From Paraburkholderia nodosa (GTDB taxonomy: Bacteria; Pseudomonadota; Gammaproteobacteria; Burkholderiales; Burkholderiaceae): DNA of 64,000 nt. The stretch is taken from NCBI RefSeq assembly GCF_001718195.1, contig NZ_MCNV01000025.1:1-64000 (forward strand), written 5' to 3'. The translations under genes were made by a program, and so were the position numbers. Below are positions 8,790-16,922 of this stretch, piece after piece; the stretch's first letter is position 1; every line of letters begins with the position of its first letter. Under the pieces are notes generated by a model that was given only the letters and a program-made list of their open reading frames with translations, did no database searches and was not told the origin of the DNA.

Positions 8790-10046
8790 ATGAGTACGGA
8801 CACTGTCGCCTTCGGCGTCAATTCGGAGGCAGGCAAGCTGCGCAAGGTCATGGTGTGCGCGCCGGGTCTCGCGCATCAACGCCTCACCCCCAGCAACTGC
8901 GACGAGCTGCTCTACGACGACGTGATCTGGGTCAGCCAGGCGAAGCGCGACCACTTCGACTTCGTCACGAAAATGCGGGAGCGCGGCGTAGACGTCCTCG
9001 AAATGCACAATCTGCTCACGGAAACGGTGCAACACCCCGAAGGGCTCAAATACATCCTCGATCGCAAGGTTCGCCCCGAGACCGTGGGCGTGTCGCTCGC
9101 CGGCGAGGTGCGCAGCTGGCTCGAAGGGCTCGAGCCGCGCAAGACCGCGGAATTCCTCATCGGCGGCGTGGTCGCCGAAGATATTCCGGATACCGAACAA
9201 AGCAAGATCCTCAAGGAATTTCGCCGCTATCTGGGCTATTCGAGCTTCGTTCTCGCGCCGCTGCCCAACAGCACCTTCACGCGCGACACGACCTGCTGGA
9301 TCTACGGCGGCGTCTCGCTCAACCCGATGTACTGGCCGGCGCGCAGGCAGGAAACGCTGCTCACCACGGCCATCTACCGCTATCACCCCGAGTTCGCGGG
9401 CAAGGACTTCCAGGTGTGGTACGGCGACCCCGACGAGGACCATGGCGCGGCCACGCTCGAAGGCGGCGACGTGATGCCGATCGGCAATGGCGTCGTGCTG
9501 ATCGGCATGGGCGAGCGCACGAGCCGCCAGGCGATCGGCCGTCTCGCGCAGAACATCTTCGCCAAGGGCGGCGCCGAGCGCATTGTCGTGGCGGGCCTGC
9601 CCAAGTCGCGCGCGGCCATGCACCTCGACACGGTGTTCAGCTTCTGCGACCGCGACCTCGTGACGATCTTCCCGGAGGTGGTCAACGAGATCGTGCCGTT
9701 CTCGATTCGCCCCGACGACAAGAGTCCCTCGAAGCTCGACCTGCGCCGCGAGGAGAAGCCCTTCGTGGACGTCGTGGCAGAAGCGCTGGGCTTGAAGAGT
9801 CTGCGCATCGTCGAGACCGGCGGCAACGCGTTCGCGGCCGAACGCGAGCAATGGGACGACGGCAACAACGTGGTGTGCGTCGAGCCCGGCGTCGTGATTG
9901 GCTACGACCGCAACACCTATACGAATACGCTGCTGCGCAAGGCCGGCGTGGAGGTCATCACGATCACGGCGAGCGAACTGGGCCGCGGGCGCGGCGGCGG
10001 CCACTGCATGACTTGCCCGATCGTGCGCGACGCCGTCGATCTCTGA
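8790..10046 (+). CDS. arcA: Arginine deiminase
   Basis: Hydrolyses arginine to citrulline and ammonia. The 418-residue protein shows all guanidino-group-modifying signatures: FTRDTTCWIYGGV, LEGGDV, GMGERTSRQAI, MHLDTVFSF and the C-terminal GGGHCMTCPIVRD, whose Cys406 is the expected nucleophile. Two ATGs lie back to back at 8787 and 8790. I chose 8790 because the AGGAG at 8778-8782 is then 7 bases away rather than 4. It sits between arcD and arcB. Confidence 0.96.
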   Translation: MSTDTVAFGVNSEAGKLRKVMVCAPGLAHQRLTPSNCDELLYDDVIWVSQAKRDHFDFVTKMRERGVDVLEMHNLLTETVQHPEGLKYILDRKVRPETVGVSLAGEVRSWLEGLEPRKTAEFLIGGVVAEDIPDTEQSKILKEFRRYLGYSSFVLAPLPNSTFTRDTTCWIYGGVSLNPMYWPARRQETLLTTAIYRYHPEFAGKDFQVWYGDPDEDHGAATLEGGDVMPIGNGVVLIGMGERTSRQAIGRLAQNIFAKGGAERIVVAGLPKSRAAMHLDTVFSFCDRDLVTIFPEVVNEIVPFSIRPDDKSPSKLDLRREEKPFVDVVAEALGLKSLRIVETGGNAFAAEREQWDDGNNVVCVEPGVVIGYDRNTYTNTLLRKAGVEVITITASELGRGRGGGHCMTCPIVRDAVDL

Positions 10047-10105
10047 GCGCCGCCCCTATTCGCATTCCCACTGCATTCCCACTGCATTCGCAACGGAGAA
10101 ACGAC

Positions 10106-11116
10106 ATGGCTTTCAACCTGCGCAACCGCAGCCTGCTTAGTCTCATGCACCACAGCACCCGCGAGCTGCGTTATCTGCTCGACCTCTCGCGCGACCTCAA
10201 GCGCGCCAAATACACGGGGACCGAGCAGCAGCACCTCAAGGGCGTCAACATTGCGCTGATCTTCGAGAAGACCTCCACACGCACGCGCTGCGCGTTCGAA
10301 GTCGCGGCCTACGACCAGGGCGCGAACGTCACCTATATCGATCCGACCTCGTCGCAGATCGGCCACAAGGAAAGCATGAAGGACACGGCGCGCGTGCTGG
10401 GCCGCATGTACGATGCGATCGAGTATCGCGGCTTCAAACAGGATATCGTCGAGGAACTCGCGAAGTTCGCCGGCGTGCCGGTATTCAACGGTCTGACCGA
10501 CGAATACCACCCCACGCAGATGCTCGCCGACGTGCTCACCATGCGCGAGCATTCGGACAAGCCGCTCACGCAGATCAGCTACGCGTATCTGGGCGACGCC
10601 CGCAACAACATGGGCAACTCGCTGCTGCTGATTGGCGCGAAACTCGGCATGGACGTGCGCATCGCGGCGCCGAAGTCGCTCTGGCCGCACGACGATCTCG
10701 TGGCGGACTGCAAGAAGTTCGCCGAGGAAAGCGGCGCGCGCATGCTGCTCACCGAAGACCCCAAGGAAGCCGTCAAGGGCGTGGATTTCGTGCACACCGA
10801 CGTGTGGGTCTCGATGGGCGAGCCCATGGAAGCCTGGGGCGAACGGATCAAGGTGCTGCTGCCCTACCAGGTGAACATGGCGCTCATGAAGGCGAGCGGC
10901 AGCGCACAAACGCGCTTCATGCATTGCCTGCCTGCCTTCCACAACAGCGAGACCAAGGTCGGCAAGCAGATCGCTGACAAGTATCCCGAGTTGAAGAACG
11001 GCGTCGAGGTCACCGAGGAAGTATTCGAATCGCCGCTGAATCTGGCCTTCGAGCAGGCGGAAAACCGCATGCACACGATCAAGGCGATTCTCGTTTCGAC
11101 GCTCGCCGACATTTGA
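10106..11116 (+). CDS. arcB: Ornithine carbamoyltransferase, catabolic
   Basis: Phosphorolysis of citrulline to ornithine and carbamoyl phosphate, second step of the deiminase pathway. The 336-residue length is typical. The carbamoyl-phosphate motif FEKTSTRTRCAFE is near residue 55, ornithine loop residues are in FMHCLPAFHNSET near residue 270, and the transcarbamylase HPTQMLAD motif is near residue 135. The ATG at 10106 follows GGAG. The 59-bp gap after arcA contains a short tandem repeat of 11 bases (GCATTCCCACT, two copies at 10062-10083), of no obvious function. Assignment as catabolic rests on operon membership. Confidence 0.95.
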   Translation: MAFNLRNRSLLSLMHHSTRELRYLLDLSRDLKRAKYTGTEQQHLKGVNIALIFEKTSTRTRCAFEVAAYDQGANVTYIDPTSSQIGHKESMKDTARVLGRMYDAIEYRGFKQDIVEELAKFAGVPVFNGLTDEYHPTQMLADVLTMREHSDKPLTQISYAYLGDARNNMGNSLLLIGAKLGMDVRIAAPKSLWPHDDLVADCKKFAEESGARMLLTEDPKEAVKGVDFVHTDVWVSMGEPMEAWGERIKVLLPYQVNMALMKASGSAQTRFMHCLPAFHNSETKVGKQIADKYPELKNGVEVTEEVFESPLNLAFEQAENRMHTIKAILVSTLADI

Positions 11117-11130
11117 GCCGTACCGCTCGA

Positions 11131-11168
11131 CGGCGCGCGTGCGCCGCGCGGCCGGGTTGCAAACCCGG
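11131..11168 (+). other. Two small hairpins in the arcB-arcC gap
   Basis: CGGCGC-GCGT-GCGCCG (11131-11146) and CCGGGTT-GCA-AACCCGG (11152-11168) are perfect inverted repeats with 4- and 3-base loops. Neither is followed by a T-run, so they are not standard terminators. They could stabilise or process the polycistronic mRNA between arcB and arcC. Confidence 0.4.
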
Positions 11169-11222
11169 TAATGCGGTGCATGCGCCCCGCTTCACCGACA
11201 CGCATCACCTTGGGAGTCAGAC

Positions 11223-12152
11223 ATGCGAATCGTGATTGCGCTTGGCGGCAACGCGCTGCTGCGTCGCGGCGAGCCGATGACGGCAGAGAACCAGCGCGAG
11301 AACGTGCGCCTCGCGGCCACCCAGATCGCGCAGATCGCGCAGGGCAACGAACTGGTGATCGCCCACGGCAACGGGCCGCAGGTCGGCCTGCTCGCGCTGC
11401 AGGGCGAGGCCTACAAGGACGTGCCCGGCTACCCGCTCGACGTGCTCGGCGCGCAGACCGAGGGCATGATCGGCTACATGATCGAGCAGGAACTCGGCAA
11501 TCTCCTGCCGTACGAGGTGCCGTTCGCGACCATCCTCACCCAGGTCGAAGTGGACGCGAACGATCCTGCGTTCCAGCATCCGAGCAAGCCGATCGGCCCG
11601 GTCTATACGAAGGAGCAGGCGCAGAAGCTCGCCGCGGAGCGCGGCTGGGCCATCGCCCCGGACGGTGACAAGTTCCGCCGTGTCGTGGCGAGCCCGCGGC
11701 CGAAACACATCTTCGAGATCCGCCCCGTGAAATGGCTGCTGGAGCGCGGCACGATCGTGATTTGCGCGGGCGGCGGCGGCATTCCGACGCTCTACGGCGA
11801 AGGCCACAAGCTGGGCGGCGTGGAGGCGGTGATCGACAAGGATCTATGCTCCGCCCTGCTCGCGCAGGAGCTGGAGGCCGATATGCTCATCATCGCGACC
11901 GACGTGAACGCCACGTACGTCGACTGGAGCCAGCCGTCACAAAAGGCGATTGCGAGCGCGCATCCCGACGAACTGGAGAAGCTGGGCTTCGCGGCCGGGT
12001 CGATGGGTCCGAAGGTCATGGCGGCCGCGGAGTTCGCGCGCAACACCGGCAAGGATGCGGTGATCGGCGCGCTGGCCGATATCGTGGCGATCACCCAGGG
12101 CAAGGCGGGTACGCGCGTGAGCACGCAGCGGCCGGGTTTGATCTTCTATTGA
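11223..12152 (+). CDS. arcC: Carbamate kinase
   Basis: Transfers the phosphate of carbamoyl phosphate to ADP, the ATP-yielding last step of the arginine deiminase pathway. The 309 residues carry the amino-acid-kinase fold: VIALGGNALLRRG at the start, AHGNGPQVGLLAL near residue 47, the ICAGGGGIPTLYGEG phosphate loop near residue 180, and ATDVNATYVDW near residue 223. The ATG at 11223 follows a GGGAG site. Last gene of the operon, 106 bp after arcB; a long hairpin follows at 12205. Confidence 0.96.
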   Translation: MRIVIALGGNALLRRGEPMTAENQRENVRLAATQIAQIAQGNELVIAHGNGPQVGLLALQGEAYKDVPGYPLDVLGAQTEGMIGYMIEQELGNLLPYEVPFATILTQVEVDANDPAFQHPSKPIGPVYTKEQAQKLAAERGWAIAPDGDKFRRVVASPRPKHIFEIRPVKWLLERGTIVICAGGGGIPTLYGEGHKLGGVEAVIDKDLCSALLAQELEADMLIIATDVNATYVDWSQPSQKAIASAHPDELEKLGFAAGSMGPKVMAAAEFARNTGKDAVIGALADIVAITQGKAGTRVSTQRPGLIFY

Positions 12153-12204
12153 GGCTGGCCTTTACGGTTCGCGGGCGGCCGCCTCGAAACGGTGCCTGAA
12201 AATG

Positions 12205-12245
12205 CAGGGCGCGCACCGCAGCTGGCGTAGCCGCGGTGCGCGCCC
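12205..12245. terminator. Bidirectional terminator between arcC and the RRM-like gene
   Basis: A perfect 14-bp stem, AGGGCGCGCACCGC paired with GCGGTGCGCGCCCT (12205-12218 and 12232-12245), with a 13-base loop. It is flanked by a T-rich stretch on the plus strand and by an A-run (CTGAAAAT) on the other side, so it could end both arcDABC and the convergent gene. Confidence 0.7.
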
Positions 12246-12265
12246 TGTTGTGTAGTTGCGTGCGC

Positions 12266-12520
12266 CTATTCCTCGCGTGCGGGCGGCATGACCTGTGCGC
12301 TGATGGTGTGCTCGCGCCAGAACAGGTTGTTAATGTGTCCCTGCAAGCGGCGCAACCCCTCCTCGCTCGCGGCGTGGAAGGTGAGCAGCGCGCCGGGACG
12401 GCCCGCTCCCTCGATGCGCTGAATCGCGTCGTACGGCGGGAAACCGTAGCGCTCCAGAAACTCGTTGATTTCGGCGTCGGTGACGTGTTCGTCGATATTA
12501 CCCAACAGCAGCTCGGCCAT
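12266..12520 (-). CDS. Small RRM-like RNA-binding protein
   Basis: An 84-residue protein that fits one RNA-recognition-motif domain. LLLGNIDEHVTDAEINEFL resembles RNP2 and the first helix; GALLTFHAASEEGLRRLQG resembles RNP1 and the second helix, although the RNP1 aromatics are reduced to one phenylalanine; HTISAQVMPP is the last strand. Such single-domain proteins occur in many beta-proteobacteria but their targets are largely unknown. It converges on arcC. The ATG at 12520 follows a GAGGGG site. Binding to RNA is a family inference. Confidence 0.65.
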   Translation of the reverse strand: MAELLLGNIDEHVTDAEINEFLERYGFPPYDAIQRIEGAGRPGALLTFHAASEEGLRRLQGHINNLFWREHTISAQVMPPAREE

Positions 12521-12609
12521 GGTCTACCCCTCGTGAGCGTTCAATCGTGATGATAGTGTGGTTTTATCCGGCGCGACGACAAGCTGCGCCGGGTCGGACG
12601 CGATGCCGC

Positions 12610-13431
12610 TCAGTACTTCTCCTGCACGTAACGGTAACGATAGTCCGGGTCGCGGTAGCCTTGTGCCTTCTGGCGCTCGGGCAGCGTGACCTTCTCGCGC
12701 GGCAGCGCCTTGTACGGAATGGTGTTCAGGATATGGCTGATGACATTCAGACGCGCGCGCTTCTTGTCATCGGATCGGACAACGAACCATGGGGATTCCG
12801 GCGTATCCGTCATGTCGAACATCTCGTCGCGCGCGCGTGAATAGTCGTACCAGCGGCTATACGACAGCAGGTCCATGGGCGAAAGCTTCCAGATCTTGCG
12901 CGGGTCGTTGATGCGCCCTTCGAGGCGCCGCGTCTGCTCTTGCTGGCTCACTTCGAGCCAGAACTTGATGAGGATCGTGCCCGAGTCGATGATGGCGCGT
13001 TCGATGAGCGGCACGCCGCGCAGGAATTCCGTGGCCTGTTCCGGCGTGCAAAAGCCCATCACGCGCTCGACGCCCGCACGGTTGTACCAGCTCCGGTCGA
13101 ACACCACGATTTCGCCCGCGGCGGGCAGCAGCGGCAGGTAGCGCTGGAAGTACATCTGCGACTTCTCGCGCTCCGTGGGCGCGGGCAGCGCGAATACGCG
13201 AAATACGCGCGGGCTGACCCGATCGGTGAGCGCCTTGATCGTGCCGCCCTTGCCTGCGCCGTCGCGGCCTTCGAACAGGATGCATACCCTGAGGCGCTTC
13301 TGGACCACCCACTCCTGCAAGCGAACGAGTTCGCCATGCAGGCGCTCGAGTTCCTTTTGATAGGCCTTTTCGCTGAGTTTTTCTGCCGGCGCGGCTGCGC
13401 TCGCGGCCTTGACTTCCTCTTTCTTCGCCAT
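12610..13431 (-). CDS. ppk2: Polyphosphate kinase 2
   Basis: Phosphorylates nucleotides from inorganic polyphosphate, or the reverse. The 273-residue single-domain protein has Walker A in FEGRDGAGKGGTIKA (about residues 53-67) and Walker B in VVFDRSWYNRAGVERVMGF (about 109-127), both standard for PPK2. The lid region IKFWLEVSQQEQTRRLEGR and the tail YRDPDYRYRYVQEKY are also typical. The frame extends 14 codons further, but the ATG at 13431 (MAKKEEVK) has GGGGAG seven bases upstream and is preferred. An imperfect GC hairpin at 12569-12593 follows the stop. Whether it prefers ADP or GDP cannot be read from this. Confidence 0.93.
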   Translation of the reverse strand: MAKKEEVKAASAAAPAEKLSEKAYQKELERLHGELVRLQEWVVQKRLRVCILFEGRDGAGKGGTIKALTDRVSPRVFRVFALPAPTEREKSQMYFQRYLPLLPAAGEIVVFDRSWYNRAGVERVMGFCTPEQATEFLRGVPLIERAIIDSGTILIKFWLEVSQQEQTRRLEGRINDPRKIWKLSPMDLLSYSRWYDYSRARDEMFDMTDTPESPWFVVRSDDKKRARLNVISHILNTIPYKALPREKVTLPERQKAQGYRDPDYRYRYVQEKY

Positions 13432-13568
13432 TGAATCGCTCCCCGCTTCAGACGCCTCACACGAGGCATCCATCCACTATGGTGGGTGAACGAGGGGCGC
13501 GCAATAGGACTTTGGACTCAGGCCCTGGCCGTCTTGACCTCCGGCAATCACGCTCACCTAAGAGCGCG

Positions 13569-14012
13569 TCATTCGTGCGCGTAGTTGAACTCGGGCATGG
13601 CCTTCAGCTGGTCCTTGTCGGCCTGCAGCACGATCTGCTTGCTGTCGATGCGCAGGTCGTTGAACGGCACGGCCACGAGATGCTTGCCCAGACCGAGGAA
13701 GCCGCCCACGGAGAGAATCGCGAAGGCGCCCTGGTTAGGCGACTCGAGCACGATGTCGTCGATCGCGCCGATCTTGCTGCCGCTATTGTCGTAGACGTCT
13801 GAGCCCACGAGCTTCGAGGCGCGAAATCCGGTGCCAGACTGCACCGTCGCCATGCGCTGCACGGCGATCGATTGCGGTGCGCCCTGCGCGAGCGCGGCAG
13901 ACGGCACGCCCAGCGCACAGCCGAACGTGCACCCGAACGAGACGACGAGCGCACACGCGCGGCGACAAGCCAGGTCTCGCATATTCAGCGGGCGATTCGA
14001 TTGTGTCGTCAT
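13569..14012 (-). CDS. Exported PRC-barrel domain protein
   Basis: A 147-residue protein with a long basic N-terminus, a hydrophobic stretch (ALVVSFGCTFGCALGV) and an Ala-x-Ala cleavage site near residue 43 (AALAQ), so probably periplasmic. The remainder is a PRC-barrel: ASKLVGSDVYDNSGSKIGAI, DDIVLESPNQGAFAIL and HLVAVPFNDLRI. PRC-barrels occur in ribosome-maturation, photosynthetic and stress proteins; exported versions are common in this family of bacteria and mostly uncharacterised. It stands alone, upstream of ppk2 on the same strand. Confidence 0.75.
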   Translation of the reverse strand: MTTQSNRPLNMRDLACRRACALVVSFGCTFGCALGVPSAALAQGAPQSIAVQRMATVQSGTGFRASKLVGSDVYDNSGSKIGAIDDIVLESPNQGAFAILSVGGFLGLGKHLVAVPFNDLRIDSKQIVLQADKDQLKAMPEFNYAHE

Positions 14013-14082
14013 GGTATCCCCCTATCCCTTGTGCGAATGCACGGCGAATACCGCCTGAAGGCAAGCGCTGTGCCTGGCGCGC

Positions 14083-14655
14083 TCACGCCTGCGCGAGCCA
14101 ATGCTCGATCAACGGCCCCCGTTCGCCGTAAATGGGATCGCTTGCGGGATACGGCAGCGCCTGCATGGCGCGCAACTCCGCCGACGTCAGCGCGTCGCGG
14201 CGGATGTCCCACTGTTGCCCGCGCGGATAGCCGCCCGCTACGCGAAAGCCGCCGGCGAGCGACAGCAGGCAATGACCGGTGCCGGCCGGCAGCAGCAGCG
14301 CGTCGCCGGCATGCACGCGCAGCACGCGCCCGCCCGGGCCGCCGAGAATCAGCTCGGCGGTGCCGGCGAACACGCCCAGCACCTCGTGCGCCGTGGAATG
14401 GAAATGGTGATAGTCGAATACGCCGTCGAGCCATTGTACCGGCCAGCCGTTCGCCTCGAAGCGTTCGTTGAATGCCCGTGCAAGGTCATGGGCGCCTGGC
14501 GCCAGCGCGCGCCGATAGACGATGACGGGAAGCCGGGCGTTGTTCGGCACCCAGCCGTGCGCGGCGAGGACGAAAGTTTCGACGCCGCTTTCGCGTTGGG
14601 CCGGACGGCTTTCGCGCAGTTTGCGCGGAAAATGAAAGGCGCGATCTTCATGCAT
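14083..14655 (-). CDS. Cupin-fold protein
   Basis: A 190-residue cytosolic protein with a cupin pattern: FDYHHFHSTAHEVLGVFAG near residue 85 supplies the His-x-His and glutamate of motif 1, and GDALLLPAGTGHCLLS near residue 125 supplies the histidine of motif 2. The N-terminal part (ETFVLAAHGWVPNNARLPVI) matches the uncharacterised cupin group often annotated YjlB-like. A metal site is likely; the reaction is unknown. The ATG at 14655 follows GAGGGAG eight bases away. It begins just 4 bases after the stop of the upstream exported-protein gene, so the two are co-transcribed. Confidence 0.7.
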   Translation of the reverse strand: MHEDRAFHFPRKLRESRPAQRESGVETFVLAAHGWVPNNARLPVIVYRRALAPGAHDLARAFNERFEANGWPVQWLDGVFDYHHFHSTAHEVLGVFAGTAELILGGPGGRVLRVHAGDALLLPAGTGHCLLSLAGGFRVAGGYPRGQQWDIRRDALTSAELRAMQALPYPASDPIYGERGPLIEHWLAQA

Positions 14656-14659
14656 CGTC

Positions 14660-14992
14660 TTACTCCCTCGCAACGCTGCCGCCCGCGGCGGCCGACGCGC
14701 CCGCCGCGCCGTTTGCCGGCTTTTTCGCGTGATGCGGTTTGTGTTTCGAGGAATGTGTCGTTCGCGTCGCCTGTGCGCCCTTGCTGGCGGGCACGCCCTT
14801 CTCGACGCCCTGGGTCGGCGCCGGGTACACGCCGTTGGCCTTCGCCCCGCTCGACTCGGTGGCGGGCGCCGTGGTCGGCCGATCCGCGCCGGTGTTGTCC
14901 TGCGCGAGCGCCGCGCCCGCCGCTGCTCCTTCCAGGACGAGTGCCAGCGCGAGCGCGCCGGGCACGAAAACCTTCGTCGGTCGGGTGTGCAT
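14660..14992 (-). CDS. Small exported low-complexity protein, Lys/His-rich
   Basis: A 110-residue protein I do not recognise. MHTRPTKVFVPGALALALVL and the following alanine-rich stretch form a signal peptide, probably cut after ALAQ (near residue 31). The mature part is low-complexity, rich in Ala, Thr, Pro and Lys, with a basic cluster SSKHKPHHAKK near the C-terminus. The ATG at 14992 follows a strong AAGGAGG site. The frame is open further upstream but nothing there looks like protein. It is 4 bases upstream of the cupin gene. Confidence 0.6.
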   Translation of the reverse strand: MHTRPTKVFVPGALALALVLEGAAAGAALAQDNTGADRPTTAPATESSGAKANGVYPAPTQGVEKGVPASKGAQATRTTHSSKHKPHHAKKPANGAAGASAAAGGSVARE

Positions 14993-15234
14993 GGTGATCG
15001 GTCCTCCTTCAGTACGTTGCGAGCCCGGATGCGAGGACCCCGCACAGTCGAAGCGAGCTGACCGCGCCGGTCCCGGCTTGATAAGCAGCAACCCGCGTAC
15101 CGGCCCCGGCAGGCCCCGGCGACCTGCGGGGCACGGCGTTTGCGCCGAGCCGGGCAAATCGATTCGCGCGAAGGCGAGGCCGAGGGGCTGCGACGCCCCC
15201 TCTGGCGCACGCTTCGTGTATCCCGGAGAGGTTT

Positions 15235-15411
15235 ATGCGTTCGAATTTCCTGCCCGCCGCTCGTGTTGGCCGCGGCCCCGAGTCTCATCTGCCGACCGAG
15301 GAGCCCGACGATCCGCATCGTCCGCCACCTCCTCCAGTACCGGACAGCGAGCCGCCGCCCGTACCGGAAGGCGATCCTCCGCCTGAAGCGCCACCCGAGC
15401 GCCTGCGCTAG
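15235..15411 (+). CDS. Proline-rich microprotein
   Basis: A 58-residue frame starting MRSNFLPAARVGRGPESH with GGAGAGG just upstream of the ATG. The second half is almost only Pro, Glu and Asp with Val (PPPPPVPDSEPPPVPEGDPPP). It has no signal peptide and is acidic. The good ribosome site and clean bias support a real gene, although a Pro-rich frame can arise by chance in GC-rich DNA. Function unknown. Confidence 0.5.
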   Translation: MRSNFLPAARVGRGPESHLPTEEPDDPHRPPPPPVPDSEPPPVPEGDPPPEAPPERLR

Positions 15412-15479
15412 CGCGCTTGCGCCGCCATGGCGCGGCAGCGCTCAGCCGGTGGCTCGCAAGCGGCGCGACGGGGCGGCCT

Positions 15480-15637
15480 TCACCTCGGGCCATTCGTCCA
15501 TCACGCGGCCGGCCGATGGCGCGCTCATCGCCATGGCGAGATCGGGCTTCGTGTTCTTCGACTACGAAGCGAAAAAGGTCGTGCCGATGCCGCAGGCCTT
15601 CCGCGACAAGTTTCCGCAAGTCAATACGCTCGGCTGA
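15480..15637 (+). pseudogene. C-terminal remnant of a 4HBT-type acyl-CoA thioesterase
   Basis: The last ~50 codons of a plus-strand frame read like the end of a hotdog-fold acyl-CoA thioesterase: ITRPADGALIAMARSGFVFF, then DYEAKKVVPMPQAFRDKF and a stop at 15637. The family has the same pattern, in which a strand ending in VFFD or VFVD is followed by a proline-containing tail. The N-terminal half with the catalytic Asp is absent. Upstream, the same frame is unlike any protein, and the Pro-rich microprotein occupies the place. Most likely a deletion remnant. Confidence 0.55.
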
Positions 15638-15649
15638 GCCTGGATTCGC

Positions 15650-15967
15650 TCAGCGCGGCTGGAACATGATGAGCGCCATGCCGGCTAGCGTGAAGCCGAT
15701 GCCGGCCCAGTCCCAGGGGCTCGGCCTGATCGCCTGGACGGCCCAGAGCCAGAGAATCGCCACGCAGACATAGACGCCGCCGTAGGCCGCATAGGTGCGC
15801 CCGGCGGCCGTGGGATGGAGCGTGAGCAGCCACGCGAAGAGCGCGAGCGAGGCAGCGGCGGGCACGAGGAGCCACGCACTCGCGCCTTCGCGCAGCCAGC
15901 GATAAGGCAGATAGCAGCCGATGATCTCGGCGAGCGCGGTCACGACGAAAAGCGCAAACGTCTTCAT
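15650..15967 (-). CDS. ynfA: YnfA/UPF0060 family inner-membrane protein
   Basis: A 105-residue protein with four hydrophobic helices and the family pattern: TALAEIIGCYLPYRWLREG at the N-terminus, TAAGRTYAAYGGVYV in the middle and DWAGIGFTLAGMALI near the end. Length and motifs match UPF0060. The fold resembles small multidrug resistance transporters, but the substrate is unknown. It converges on the thioesterase remnant, 12 bases apart. Confidence 0.9.
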   Translation of the reverse strand: MKTFALFVVTALAEIIGCYLPYRWLREGASAWLLVPAAASLALFAWLLTLHPTAAGRTYAAYGGVYVCVAILWLWAVQAIRPSPWDWAGIGFTLAGMALIMFQPR

Positions 15968-16064
15968 GGGCGGCGGCTAGTGGCTGGGGCGCCCATGGTA
16001 ACGCAGGCGGCGAGGCCGCCTGCGCGTTCTTCGCAACGTACCGCTCTGTTCCCTTCGGGTCGCC

Positions 16065-16868
16065 TCAGGGCCGCTCGCCGCGGGCCAGCCGCGCTTCGAT
16101 CTCGTCCACCACGGGCAGCAGATCGGCGACGCTGTCGATCACGTAGTGCGCGCCCGCCGCACGCAGGCGTTCCGCGGCCGCGGCGCGGCGGCGCGCGAAT
16201 TCTTCGGGCGCGAGCGCGCGAACTTCTTCCTCGGTCAGGCCGAACGCGTTGCCGCTCACCGCGACACCCACCGCCCACGTCCCGCCGTTGATGCCCTCCT
16301 CGATGCCGACTTCGGTGTCGTCCACCTTGATCGCGTCGCGCGCGAGCCACACGCCGAGCTGCGGCAGCGTGCGGTAGATCATGTATGGCGAAGGCCGGCC
16401 CTCGGGCGTGTCGCCCGTGCAAACGATGCTGTCCGGATCGAAACCCTGAGCCTTCGCGCCCGGCACGATCTGGTCGATGATTTCGCGCGTGTAGCCCGTG
16501 GTCGAGCCGATGCGTACGCCGTCGGCACGCAGCGCGGCGGTCACGGCCGCTACACCCGGAATCACGTCGCTGTACTGCGCGGCCACGGCGACGTTCTTCG
16601 GCACGAAGACGTCGTACACGGCGTCGATATCGGCTTCGCCAGGCGCGTGGCCGTAGTGCGCTTCCCACGCCGCCGCGACGCGCGGCAGCGCCATCAGCGC
16701 CGCGATGTGCGGACGCTTGGCCATGCCCATCGGCCCGCGCGCCTCGTCGATCGTGATCGGCACGCCGAACTGCTCGAAGGTCTCGACGAATGCGCCCATC
16801 GGCGCGCGCGAACCGTAGTCGACCACGGTGCCCGCCCAGTCGAAAATTACTGCCTTGACGTGTTTCAT
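16065..16868 (-). CDS. phnX: Phosphonoacetaldehyde hydrolase (phosphonatase)
   Basis: Cleaves the C-P bond of phosphonoacetaldehyde to acetaldehyde and phosphate. HAD-superfamily enzyme of 267 residues. The nucleophile is Asp10 in VIFDWAGTVVDYGSRAP, the Schiff-base lysine is Lys51 in GPMGMAKRPHI, and the acidic motif is IKVDDTEVGIEEG near residue 185. It follows phnW by 54 bp on the same strand, giving the two-step 2-aminoethylphosphonate pathway in one operon. No phosphonate transporter follows; the next gene is ynfA. Confidence 0.96.
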   Translation of the reverse strand: MKHVKAVIFDWAGTVVDYGSRAPMGAFVETFEQFGVPITIDEARGPMGMAKRPHIAALMALPRVAAAWEAHYGHAPGEADIDAVYDVFVPKNVAVAAQYSDVIPGVAAVTAALRADGVRIGSTTGYTREIIDQIVPGAKAQGFDPDSIVCTGDTPEGRPSPYMIYRTLPQLGVWLARDAIKVDDTEVGIEEGINGGTWAVGVAVSGNAFGLTEEEVRALAPEEFARRRAAAAERLRAAGAHYVIDSVADLLPVVDEIEARLARGERP

Positions 16869-16922
16869 TTCATGCGTCCTGCTAAGAAATCGATGATGTG
16901 GAGTCTTGACGATCTGTGCGTA

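Noticed and set aside
10062..10089. Tandem GCATTCCCACT repeat before arcB
   Set aside because: Only two full copies of 11 bases in a gap; too short to suggest a function or a mobile element.
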